Shown: positions 47,837-56,224 of the stretch, in pieces
Numbering within the stretch: the stretch's first letter is position 1
Layout of the letters: every line of letters begins with the position of its first letter
DNA from: DASYQD01 sp963837455
GTDB taxonomy: Bacteria; Acidobacteriota; Thermoanaerobaculia; Multivoradales; JAIOJS01
DNA length: 64,000 nt
Assembly (NCBI GenBank): GCA_963837455.1
Contig: CAWINM010000001.1
Coordinates: 1,488,001 to 1,552,000, forward strand
Direction: 5' to 3'
Translations under genes and position numbers: made by a program
Notes under the pieces: generated by a model
What the model was told of the DNA's origin: nothing
Seen by the model: the letters and a program-made list of their open reading frames with translations, nothing else
Databases searched by the model: none

Positions 47837-50542
47837 ATGACGACGACGTCTCAGTCTAGTCGAAGGGCGACGCCGCGAGCGCGGCCGCGCGGCCGGCGTC
47901 GCCTCCTGCGAGCGGTGCGCCTCGGCGGGTTGGTGCTGGCCGGCCTCCTGCTGTTCGGCGTCCTCGTCAGCCTGCTCTCCTGCTGGCGCACCCCGGCAGT
48001 GGCGGTGGCAGCCGGTGACGACGGCAGCGTCGAGGTCCAGGAGGTGACGCGCCTCTATCCGGTGCGGATGGCGCGCGTCGTCACGCCACGCACCGTCGAC
48101 GACATCGCGCACGCGGTGCGCTCCTCGCGAGGGCCGATCTCCATCGGCGGCGGCCGCTACAGCATGGGCGGCCAGACTGCGACGCCGGACGGCCTGCAGC
48201 TCGACCTGCGCCAGTTCCACGGCGTCGTCGCCTTCGACCCCGCACGCCGCACCGTCACCGTCCACTCGGGGACGCGCTGGCGCGAGCTGCAGCAGGCGAT
48301 CGACCCTGCCGGCCTGGCGGTGGCGATCATGCAGACCTACGACACCTTCACCGTCGGCGGCTCGCTGTCGGTGAACTGCCACGGTCGCTACCTGGGCACC
48401 GGACCGCTGATCCGCTCCGTCCGCGCCCTCACCATCGTGCTCGCCGACGGCAGCGTGGTGACGGCGAGCCCCACGGTGAACCCCGAGCTCTTCTACGGCG
48501 CCATCGGCGGCTACGGCGCGCTGGGGGTGATCGCGGACGTCACGCTCGACCTCGCTCCCAACGACAGGGTGCGGCGCGACGACACCACGATACCGGTGGC
48601 CTCCTACCTCGACTTCTTCCGCCGCCACGTGCGCGACGACCGCGAGATCGTCTTCCACAACGCCGACCTCTACCCGCCGGCCTACGACACGGTGCACGCC
48701 ATCTCCTACCGCCGCACCAGCGCGCCGGTCACCGTGGCCGCCCGGCTGCTGCCGCGCGACCAGTCGTCGTGGAGCCACCGCACCGGCTACGCCCTGATCA
48801 CCGGTTGGCCGGGCGGCCGCTGGCTGCGCCAGCACGTCATCGATCCCTGGATGTTCCGCGGCCGCCCCGTCACCTGGCGCAACTACGAGGCGAGCTACGA
48901 CGTCAGCGAGCTCGAGCCGGCGTCGCGACAGCACGACACCTACGTGCTGCAGGAATACTTCATCCCCGTCGACCGCCTGCCCACTTTCGTGGGCTCGATG
49001 CGCCGGATCCTGCAGCGGTACGACGTCAACGCGGTCAACGTGTCGATCCGCCATGCGCTGCCCGACCCGGGCACCCTGCTCGCCTGGGCTCCCGATGAGG
49101 TTTTCGCCTTCGTCTTCTACTACCGGCAGCGCACCGATCCCGAGGCGCGCCGCGAGGTAGGCCGCTGGACGCGCGAGCTCATCGACGCCGCGCTCGCCAC
49201 CGGTGGCCGCTACTACCTGCCCTACCAGCCGCTCGCCACCCGCGAGCAGTTCGCGCGCGCCTACCCGGGCGCGCCGCGACTCTTCGCCCTCAAGCGGCGG
49301 GTCGACCCCGACGGGCGCTTCACCAACGTCCTGTGGGACCTCTACCAGCCCGCCGCCGACGGCAGCGTGCCGCCGGTGAGCGCCGCCCGCATGCCGGCGA
49401 CGCTCCCCGCCGAGGCGCGGATCGCGCTCGACGGGCGGCGAGGCTACGCCCGCGACGAGGGCGCGGAGTACAGCACCCACGCGGAGTGGGACCTGGTGTA
49501 CAGCAGCGAGGCTTACGCGCGCTGGCTCGCCGCCGGCGGGCGCCCGAGCGGGTTCCCCTACCTCGGCTCGGTGGGCACCTTCTGGCGCTCCTACCACGAC
49601 GCCTGGCGTGCCGCCCGCCACCGCTACGGCTTCGGCGCCGGCCACCACGTGATGCTCGTCGTCATCGGCGTCAGCACCGCCGTCGAGTACGGCCTCAAGG
49701 GTCTCTACGAGACGACAGTGGGGCGCCTCTTCGAGCTCGACCTGCCCGCCGGCGGCACCGCCGAGGACCGCTACGCGGCGCGCGTGGCGGCCGACTACGC
49801 AAGCCTCATCAACCACCAGGGCTGGTACGAGTTCCCGTTCGGACGGGCGTTGTTGCGGCTGTGGACGACGGTGCCCATGTCCGGACCCGGCAAGCTCCGC
49901 AAGCTCGAGCGGCGGGTGGCTCTATCCGCCGAGTACGGGATCAAGTCCGTTTACGCCTGGGTGATCGGGCTCGGGACGCGTACCGCCTACACGGCCGACG
50001 AGACCACCCGCTACCTGGTGGCGGCCGGCTGGCCGGGTGACGGCGCTGCCCCCCGGCGCCGCGGCGCGGCTGGCGTCCGTCGCGCCCCTCGACCGCGGCT
50101 ACACGCTCCTCGCCGTCGAGCGCTACGAGCCCTTCCGCGACGCCCTGCTGGCGCTCGCCCTGCGCGCCGACGAGGTGCGCCTCGCCGAGGTCTCCGGCTG
50201 CGAGGTGGTCACCTTCACCGGCACGGCGCCGGCGGGCTGGCAGGCGCCGCCCCGGAGCACCGTCGTCCTCGCCTACCGCGTTCCCACCGACCGCGCCCGC
50301 GTGCGCGTGCTGGTGCGGGCGCAGGCGAGAGACCTCCTCGACGTGCTGCGCCAGGTGCAACGGCAGGGGCAGCTCGCCGTCGACCACATCTACGACTACT
50401 AGGCTCCGACTCTCTCGGCGAGCGCGGGCACCCCGACCCGAGTCGGCGGGCGCGGCTCAGGGGCCGACGAAGTCGCCCGTCACCACCAGGGCGTAGGGCT
50501 GGGGACCGGCGGGCACGTCGAACGACCTCACGGTCACCGTGA
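47837..50542 (+). CDS. Membrane-anchored FAD-binding oxidoreductase
   Basis: A long protein with a basic N-terminus, one TM anchor (LGGLVLAGLLLFGVLVSLLSC, about 29-49) and a PCMH-type FAD domain (VTPRTVDDIAHAV, GPISIGGGRYSMGGQTATPDG, TFTVGGSLSVNCHGRYLGTGPL, IGGYGALGVIADVTLDL). This resembles sugar-lactone/alditol oxidases. A C-terminal domain of unknown kind runs to about residue 733 (YGIKSVYAWVIGLGTRTAY). The frame stays open to 50542, but after about 50036 its sequence looks like an out-of-frame shadow of the next ORF. The true end may be near 50040, or the two may be one protein split by an indel. Confidence 0.75.
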   Translation: MTTTSQSSRRATPRARPRGRRRLLRAVRLGGLVLAGLLLFGVLVSLLSCWRTPAVAVAAGDDGSVEVQEVTRLYPVRMARVVTPRTVDDIAHAVRSSRGPISIGGGRYSMGGQTATPDGLQLDLRQFHGVVAFDPARRTVTVHSGTRWRELQQAIDPAGLAVAIMQTYDTFTVGGSLSVNCHGRYLGTGPLIRSVRALTIVLADGSVVTASPTVNPELFYGAIGGYGALGVIADVTLDLAPNDRVRRDDTTIPVASYLDFFRRHVRDDREIVFHNADLYPPAYDTVHAISYRRTSAPVTVAARLLPRDQSSWSHRTGYALITGWPGGRWLRQHVIDPWMFRGRPVTWRNYEASYDVSELEPASRQHDTYVLQEYFIPVDRLPTFVGSMRRILQRYDVNAVNVSIRHALPDPGTLLAWAPDEVFAFVFYYRQRTDPEARREVGRWTRELIDAALATGGRYYLPYQPLATREQFARAYPGAPRLFALKRRVDPDGRFTNVLWDLYQPAADGSVPPVSAARMPATLPAEARIALDGRRGYARDEGAEYSTHAEWDLVYSSEAYARWLAAGGRPSGFPYLGSVGTFWRSYHDAWRAARHRYGFGAGHHVMLVVIGVSTAVEYGLKGLYETTVGRLFELDLPAGGTAEDRYAARVAADYASLINHQGWYEFPFGRALLRLWTTVPMSGPGKLRKLERRVALSAEYGIKSVYAWVIGLGTRTAYTADETTRYLVAAGWPGDGAAPRRRGAAGVRRAPRPRLHAPRRRALRALPRRPAGARPARRRGAPRRGLRLRGGHLHRHGAGGLAGAAPEHRRPRLPRSHRPRPRARAGAGAGERPPRRAAPGATAGAARRRPHLRLLGSDSLGERGHPDPSRRARLRGRRSRPSPPGRRAGDRRARRTTSRSP
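50037..50402 (+). CDS. Small protein or C-terminal part of the FAD oxidoreductase
   Basis: 121 residues from a GTG at 50037, with normal-looking composition (LASVAPLDRGYTLLAVERYEPFRDALLALAL, VVLAYRVPTDRARVRVLVRAQARDLLDVLRQVQ). I recognise no family. The GTGA-type junction copies many coupled gene pairs in this window, which favours a separate, co-translated gene if the upstream gene really ends at TGA 50038-50040. That would need a one-base shift in the upstream frame. Fusion to the upstream protein is the alternative. Confidence 0.5.
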   Translation: MTALPPGAAARLASVAPLDRGYTLLAVERYEPFRDALLALALRADEVRLAEVSGCEVVTFTGTAPAGWQAPPRSTVVLAYRVPTDRARVRVLVRAQARDLLDVLRQVQRQGQLAVDHIYDY

Positions 50543-52652
50543 AGGTCCCCGCCGCGGGGCTCGGTAGCAGCACCTGCTCGAGGGTGTTGCGGCGATCGGG
50601 GAGGCCGCCGGTCACCGAGGCCCCGGAGGCGAAGACGTTGCCGCGCCAGACCTCACCCGCCGGGCCGGTGACGACGAGGTCGAGGTCGTTGACGAGGTTG
50701 CGGCTGGCCGCCGGGGTGGAGGGGAAGTCGGTCCACGCCAGGGTGACCTTGAAGGGTTGCCCGCTCTTCACCGTGAAGGGGTAGCTGCGGTCCTCGTTGC
50801 TCGAGCCGGTGGCGAAGGCGCCGAGGCTGTCGCGCACCCACAGCCGGCGGGCGTCGCCGGCGAAGTAGAGGGCGTCGTCGAGCAGCACGCGTCCCCACCC
50901 CTGGCAGTTGGAGGGGATCGCCGTGGCCCCCGTCACGCTCGTAGCCGAGTTGACGAGCGTGGCGCGCAGCAACGCCGCCGAGGGCGTCACGCCCTGGATC
51001 CAGTTGCGGAAGCCGCCCGCCCATCCCTCGGCGAAGTACTGCCGGATGAGGGCTGTTAGCCCCGCCGCCCCGGGGGTGGCCATGCTGGTGCCCGACATCG
51101 CGCGGGTGCCGCAGTTGTTGGTGGCGACGTTGAGGTCGTTTCCGGCCGAGACGATGCTCGAGCCAGGCACCGTCACCTCGGGCTTGATGCGCCCGTCGGC
51201 GGTGGGCCCGCAGCTGCTGAACGACGCCATCGAGCTGGCGCTCGTGCCGCGCAGGGTGGCGCCCACCGAGACGGCGCTCTTGGCGGTGGAGGGGCTGCCG
51301 ACCGACCCGTTGCCAGGTCCCGAGTTGCCGGCGGCAAAGAAGATCAGGAAGTCGGGGTGGTCCCAGGTGAACTCGTCGACGTCCTCGCTGGCGGCGGAGT
51401 AGTTGTTCTGCACCGCCGCGTCCTCGTTGTCGCCCCACGAGTTGGTGTGCAGCCGGGCGCCCTGATCGTAGGCCTGCTGGAAGATCGGGTCGAGGTCCAC
51501 CACCGGGCAGCCGATGCCCGGCAGATCGGCGCAGGGGTCGACCTGGTAGCCGGCGTCCTGGATCACCAGCTGGGCTCCCGGCGCCATGCCGTCGGCGGTG
51601 TCATGCAGCAGCGGGCTGGCGAAGTTGTCCCCGGCGACCGTGCCGGCGACGTGGGTGCCGTGATTCTGGGTGTCCCACTCGTTCGCGGCGATGCCGCCGC
51701 TGCACTCGCTCACCGCCAGGAAATCGACGGCGCGCACCTTGCGCTGCGCACTGTCGATCGCCGTGCCGGCGTCGCACACGTTGGTGGCCGGCAGGCCGCG
51801 CGCGGTGTCGCGGAAGTAGCACATGTCGGCGTCGATGCCGGTGTCGACGATGCCGACCACCTGCCCCTCCCCGTAGATGCCGTGCGCGAAGATGGGCGTC
51901 GTCTGGCCGCCGGCGAGGCCAGACTGGCCGACCCACACCGTGGTGTCGTTGCGCAGCGTGCGCCGCCCCTCGAGCTCGATCCAGAACACCGCCGGCAGCC
52001 GCGCCAGCGCGTCGCGCAGGGCGACGATCTCCGCCGGTGCGAGCAGCAGGCGCAGCCGCGAGAAGCGGCGGCCGCGGGCGCGGCCGACGACGCGCTCCTC
52101 GACCCCCAGCCCATCGAGGGTCGCCAGGGTGGCCGCCAGGTCGGCGTCGGGGAAGAGGTGCAGCAGCACTGGCCGCAGCGACGGCTTGCCACGCGCGCCG
52201 CCGCCCGCGTCCGCGGTCACCGCGGCGATCTCGGGGGAGACCTTGTAGGCGGGGAGATAGGGGCCGCTCCAGCTCGCGCCCACCGCAACGACGACCCCTG
52301 CGCTGCCGCCGGGGGGCAGCTTCACCAGGTAGGTGTAGAACGGCAGGTAGGTGTAGACGCGCGTGGTGGCCGCCGCGAGCGCAGCCACCTGGGCTGCAGT
52401 GGGAGGGGCGGCGAACTTCACGAGGGCGATCCCGTCGTCTCCGGCGCCGTCGAAGGATGCCGGCGGCCGCACCCGTGCTCCCGGCGCGGTGTCGATGAGC
52501 CCCGAGCGCAGCGCGATCAGGGTGGCGGCGCGGGCCTCGAGCGGCGGGACAGCCGGCGACCTTGCCGTGGCGGCAGAGAGCGCCGCGGTGGGCCAAGCCG
52601 CCAGCGCCGCCACCAGCAGCAGCGAAGCGGGACCGTCGCGTCGCGGCTGCAT
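50457..52652 (-). CDS. Secreted subtilisin-like serine protease (S8)
   Basis: A 731-residue exported protease. It has a signal peptide (SLLLVAALAAWPTAALSA), a long propeptide-like region (to about 235) and the S8 catalytic domain. Asp is in VGIVDTGID (D270), His in NHGTHVAG (H331), the oxyanion Asn in FAAGNSGPG (N443) and Ser in GTSMATP (S523). A cysteine-containing insert with CGPTADGRIKPEV is typical. A C-terminal beta-sandwich resembling a P-domain (about 620-725) ends GPQPYALVVTGDF. Probably a degradative enzyme. The frame is intact. Confidence 0.93.
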   Translation of the reverse strand: MQPRRDGPASLLLVAALAAWPTAALSAATARSPAVPPLEARAATLIALRSGLIDTAPGARVRPPASFDGAGDDGIALVKFAAPPTAAQVAALAAATTRVYTYLPFYTYLVKLPPGGSAGVVVAVGASWSGPYLPAYKVSPEIAAVTADAGGGARGKPSLRPVLLHLFPDADLAATLATLDGLGVEERVVGRARGRRFSRLRLLLAPAEIVALRDALARLPAVFWIELEGRRTLRNDTTVWVGQSGLAGGQTTPIFAHGIYGEGQVVGIVDTGIDADMCYFRDTARGLPATNVCDAGTAIDSAQRKVRAVDFLAVSECSGGIAANEWDTQNHGTHVAGTVAGDNFASPLLHDTADGMAPGAQLVIQDAGYQVDPCADLPGIGCPVVDLDPIFQQAYDQGARLHTNSWGDNEDAAVQNNYSAASEDVDEFTWDHPDFLIFFAAGNSGPGNGSVGSPSTAKSAVSVGATLRGTSASSMASFSSCGPTADGRIKPEVTVPGSSIVSAGNDLNVATNNCGTRAMSGTSMATPGAAGLTALIRQYFAEGWAGGFRNWIQGVTPSAALLRATLVNSATSVTGATAIPSNCQGWGRVLLDDALYFAGDARRLWVRDSLGAFATGSSNEDRSYPFTVKSGQPFKVTLAWTDFPSTPAASRNLVNDLDLVVTGPAGEVWRGNVFASGASVTGGLPDRRNTLEQVLLPSPAAGTFTVTVRSFDVPAGPQPYALVVTGDFVGP

Positions 52653-52671
52653 GGCGCGACCCGCTCTGGCA

Positions 52672-53981
52672 CTAGCGCCGGCGCGCGAAGCCGGCGACGA
52701 TGTAGGAGCCCGAGCGCTGGTCCTTCTTGAGCTTGACGATGTTCTTGCGCTCGGCGTCCTCGAGCAGCTCGGAGAAGGTCGAGTAACCGTAGTACCCCTC
52801 GTTGAAGGAGGGGCGCTTGCGCTGCATCGTCTGCTTGATCATCGAGCCCCACAGCACATCCTTGTTCTCACGCGTGAGGGCGAGGATGGCCTCGATGAGC
52901 AGCGCGAAGACCTCCTGCTCCTTCTTCGGCAGGTTGTCGAGCTGCGGCACCCGCTCGACGTCGCGCCAGAGGTCCTCGTAGTAGATGAACTCGTCGCAGC
53001 TGTCGATGAGCAGGCTCGAGGAGGAGCCCTTGACGCCGACGCCGATGACGTACTTGTCGTTCTCCTTGAGCTTGGAGACCAGCGGCGAGAAGTCGCTGTC
53101 GCCGGAGAGCAGGGCGAAGGTGTCGAGGTGCTCCTTGGCGTAGGAGAGGTCCATGGCGTCGACCACCATCTTGATGTCGGCGCTGTTCTTGCCGAGTGGA
53201 GCGCTGCGGGATGTCGATGAGCTCGATGCCGGCCTCGTGGAAGGGGCGCTTGTAGTCGCCGTAGCGGCTCCAGTCGGCGTAGGCCTTCTTGACGATGACT
53301 TCCCCTTCTCGAGCAGCCGCTCGAGGACGAGGTCGATGTCGAAGGTGACGCCGGTGTCGCGCGACCCGATGGCGACGTTCTCGAGGTCGCAGAAGAGGGC
53401 GAGCTTCCGCTCCTCGTACGCCGCCGTGGCGCGGTCGGGGACGGCGCTGACGATCTCGCGGATCATCTCCTGCAGCTGCGGCACGCCGAGGGCGAGCGTC
53501 TCCCCTTCGCGGTGGGGAAGGGGGCGAAGCTCCTCGCGTAGCGGCTCGCGCCCGCCCTCGCGTTGGGGGGGCGTGGCCGTGGCGGAGTGGGCTCGACGAC
53601 GGCCGGGGCGGGAGCGCGGAGCTCGGCGCTGGCGCGCTCGGCGCGACCGCGACCGTTGCGGCGCCGGCGCTTGCGCTCCGGGCTCTCGCCGGCGGTGGCC
53701 TCGTGCGGTTCCTCCTCACCGTGCTCCTCGCCACCCGGCAGCTCCTCCCCCTCGCCGGTCAACGGTGCCGCCGCCGGGGCAGCGAGGGGAGCCGGCCCCG
53801 GGGACGCGGGGGGAAGAACGGGAAACGCGGCCTGGATTGGCCGTTCGAGAGGAAGGGGTGGCGGGCTGGGCGGCGGTGCCGCCGGAGCCTCCGCCCCACT
53901 TGGCGAGGAGCCCATCGGCTTCTCCTGCTGCGGCCCCTCTTCAGGCCCTTCGGCCGTGGGGCGTGACCACCATGGCGCCAT
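52672..53981 (-). CDS. NYN-domain protein with C-terminal LOTUS/OST-HTH, frame broken
   Basis: A protein of about 430 residues. The N-terminus is disordered: Pro/Ala-rich, then acidic (GEEHGEEEPHE) and a basic ERKRRRRNGRGR patch. The NYN (DUF88/LabA, PIN-like nuclease) domain has LALFCDLENVAIGSRDTG, NSADIKMVVDAMDL and LLSGDSDFSPLVSKLKEN, preserving the acidic metal residues. A LOTUS/OST-HTH domain follows (SMIKQTMQRKRPSFNEGYYGYSTFSELLEDAE), usually an RNA-binding fold. Shifts occur at a G7 run (53565-53571), near 53302 and near 53207. The start MAPWWSRP is at 53981. Confidence 0.85.
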
Positions 53982-54275
53982 GCTGCGTCCCTCGTTGAGC
54001 GAGTCTGTCACCACTGATCCCGCGGCGGCGGCGGCGCCGGCAACCCCCGCCGCACCGCGCGGAGAGTGGGGCGAAACCGGCCGCGGCGGAGGGCCTCCGC
54101 AGGCTCGCCGGGTTGGCCGCAGCATATCATCGGCCGGCCGCCGCCGAGCCCGGCGGGCGCGATGATGACCGCCGACCAAGCCGCCGCCTCCTCAGCGCGA
54201 GGCCTCTGTCCCTTCCGGGCTCACCGCGCCACCCGGCCCCACCGCGGCGAGACCTCCAGGGCGACGGTCTAGGGC

Positions 54276-54935
54276 ATGCGGGTGGCCCTGCTCGTCACCG
54301 GGGCCTCGGGCATGCGCCTGCCGGTGCACCTGCTGCGTGCCCTCGCCACCGCCCCCGCCGTCGAGCGCCTGCACCTGGTGGCCTCGGCAGGTGCCAGCCA
54401 GGTGCTCCGCCACGAGCTCGGTGGCGCACCGCCCGGCGCGCGGGGACTGCTGGAGGCGGCGGCGTTGGCCGCGGCCGCTGCCGCCAAGGTGGCCGTGCAC
54501 CGCGACAGCGACTTCGACGCGGCAATCAGCTCGGGGTCCTATCGACTCGCCGGCACCGTCGTGCTGCCCTGCAGCGCCGCGACGCTCGGCGCGCTGGCGA
54601 CCGGCAGCGCCACCACCCTCGTCCACCGCGCCGGGGCGGTGGCGCTCAAGGAGCGCTGGCCGCTCGTGCTCGGCTTCCGCGAGACGCCGCTGTCGATCGT
54701 CCATCTCGAGAACCTGCGACGGCTCGCCTATGCCGGAGCGGTGGTGTTGCCCCCCATCCCCGCCTTCTACGTCGAACGGCCGGCGGCCGGTGGCGCGACC
54801 TCGCCCGTGGACGCCGGCGAGACCCTCGATCGCTTCCTCGACGCCTACGCGCTGCGGGTCCTCGACCACCTCGGTGTCCCGGCGCCGGCGGCAACGGCGG
54901 CGCTGCGCTGGGGAGAGGAGCCGCCCGGGCGTTGA
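54276..54935 (+). CDS. ubiX: UbiX-like flavin prenyltransferase
   Basis: Prenylates FMN to make the cofactor for UbiD-type decarboxylases. The 219-residue flavoprotein shows LLVTGASGMRLPVHLLRAL, ISSGSYRLAGTVVLPCSAATLGALATG, LVHRAGAVALKERWPLVLGFRETPLS and HLENLRRLAYAGAVVLPPIPAFY, then LDRFLDAYALRVLDHLG. No ubiD is in view. The 294 bp upstream, divergent from the NYN gene, contain no convincing gene. Confidence 0.92.
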   Translation: MRVALLVTGASGMRLPVHLLRALATAPAVERLHLVASAGASQVLRHELGGAPPGARGLLEAAALAAAAAAKVAVHRDSDFDAAISSGSYRLAGTVVLPCSAATLGALATGSATTLVHRAGAVALKERWPLVLGFRETPLSIVHLENLRRLAYAGAVVLPPIPAFYVERPAAGGATSPVDAGETLDRFLDAYALRVLDHLGVPAPAATAALRWGEEPPGR

Positions 54936-55041
54936 CGTGGCGCCGTGCCCGCCTGCTGCGGCGAATGGCGCGAGCGGCCGCCGCGAACGCGCGACGTTCG
55001 GGGAGCCGCGAGGGTAGCGCCGGCGTTCACGGCCCGACGTC

Positions 55042-55614
55042 TCAGCAGCCGCCCGGGGAGTGCTCCTGGCCGTGGCGGGCAAGGATGAGGTCGGCCACCT
55101 CCTGGATGACCTCGAGCCTGCGCACGTTCTTGCCCGGGCAGGCGTGGGTCGTCAGCGGGTCCTCGCGGTGGAGACGCAGCAGCGACGGGTCGATGCCGAG
55201 CACGGCGCAGAGGGTGGCGAGGGCCGCCGCGGCGTTGCGGCGTACGCGCAGGCCCCGACCATCGTCGAACGCCTCGTGCTCGTAGTCGCCCAGCATCTCG
55301 ACGCCGAGGCTGAGCTGGTTCCAGGAGGGAGAGTGGACCCCGGGCACGGTGAGCGGCGTGAAGGTCCAGATCTGCCGGTCGTCGATGAAGAGGTGGGGGC
55401 CGGCGCTCCACCCCTGGATGTCGCGGTAGAAGCCCTCGAGGTTCGCTATGTGCTTCTTCAGCAGCCCCTTGGGACGCTGCGCCAGCGACGGCACCCCGGT
55501 GTTGTGGAGGACGACGAAGCTCGGCCGCCATGCCGTCCACTGCAGCGCCTGGCAGCGCGCGTCGAACGTCTCGGGCGTGTGGGACGCGCCTTCGATACCC
55601 TTCCAGACCGCCAT
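55042..55614 (-). CDS. N-acetylmuramoyl-L-alanine amidase (PGRP/Amidase_2)
   Basis: A 190-residue peptidoglycan amidase without a signal peptide. The fold markers are FVVLHNTGVPSL (zinc His), GWSAGPHLFIDDRQIWTFTPL, VHSPSWNQLSLGVEMLGDYE (zinc His region and catalytic Glu) and a C-terminal THACPGKNV, where a Cys replaces or supplements the usual ligand. The leaderless form resembles phage endolysins or toxin-type amidases. The small gene 55680-55970 on the same strand lies just upstream. Confidence 0.85.
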   Translation of the reverse strand: MAVWKGIEGASHTPETFDARCQALQWTAWRPSFVVLHNTGVPSLAQRPKGLLKKHIANLEGFYRDIQGWSAGPHLFIDDRQIWTFTPLTVPGVHSPSWNQLSLGVEMLGDYEHEAFDDGRGLRVRRNAAAALATLCAVLGIDPSLLRLHREDPLTTHACPGKNVRRLEVIQEVADLILARHGQEHSPGGC

Positions 55615-55679
55615 GCACCGGGCCTCCTCGCCGTCTCTCGACTAGACGGACAGCGCCAGCGGAATTCCCCGCTGCCCGC

Positions 55680-55970
55680 TCACGACGCCTTGACGACGAA
55701 GAAGCGGCTGCCGCCGGTGCGGGAGTTGCCCGCACCGATGCGCAGGTGGATCGGGTGGTCGTGGATCTCGAGCCTGGCGGGCGCCCGCACCGAGAGAGTG
55801 ACGTCGCCGTCTGTCCCCGGCGCCCCGATGATGCCGAACAGCAAGAGGTGGTCGATCCCCTCCGCCACCGCCACCCGCCCCCTGCCATCTGTGAGGCGCA
55901 CCGTCTCCCGGTCGCAGATCAGGAAGGCGCTCTCGGCGCGGGTCTCGAGCTCGACGTCGACGTCGATCAT
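55680..55970 (-). CDS. Small protein of unknown function next to amidase
   Basis: A 96-residue, probably all-beta protein (FLICDRETVRLTDGRGRVAVAEGIDHLLLFGIIG, LEIHDHPIHLRIGAGNSR) with no signal peptide or membrane helix. I recognise no family. It lies 65 bp upstream of the amidase on the same strand, so they may be co-transcribed. Confidence 0.6.
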   Translation of the reverse strand: MIDVDVELETRAESAFLICDRETVRLTDGRGRVAVAEGIDHLLLFGIIGAPGTDGDVTLSVRAPARLEIHDHPIHLRIGAGNSRTGGSRFFVVKAS

Positions 55971-56224
55971 GCCGGCTCCTGCCGCTGCCGTCGCGGCGCG
56001 ATACTGCAGGGCCCGCCGGGGTCACGGTTAGGGACGGACCCGGGTAGGGACTTCCTTCGACCGGCATCGCCGACCGGCAGCCGGCATGAGAGGCTGGCCG
56101 CCGCGATGGCGGCGAGGGAGGCCGACGCGCTCGAACGAAGTGCCCTGGCGACCCCCTGGGTGGTCGCAGCCGGGAGATGCTCGCCGGCGATGACGCGGCG
56201 GGCACGGGAGGAGCCGATCCCGGC

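Noticed and set aside
54162..54272. Short ORF (ATGATGACCGCC...) just before ubiX
   Set aside because: About 36 codons, no ribosome site, low-complexity composition and no homology signal; likely chance.
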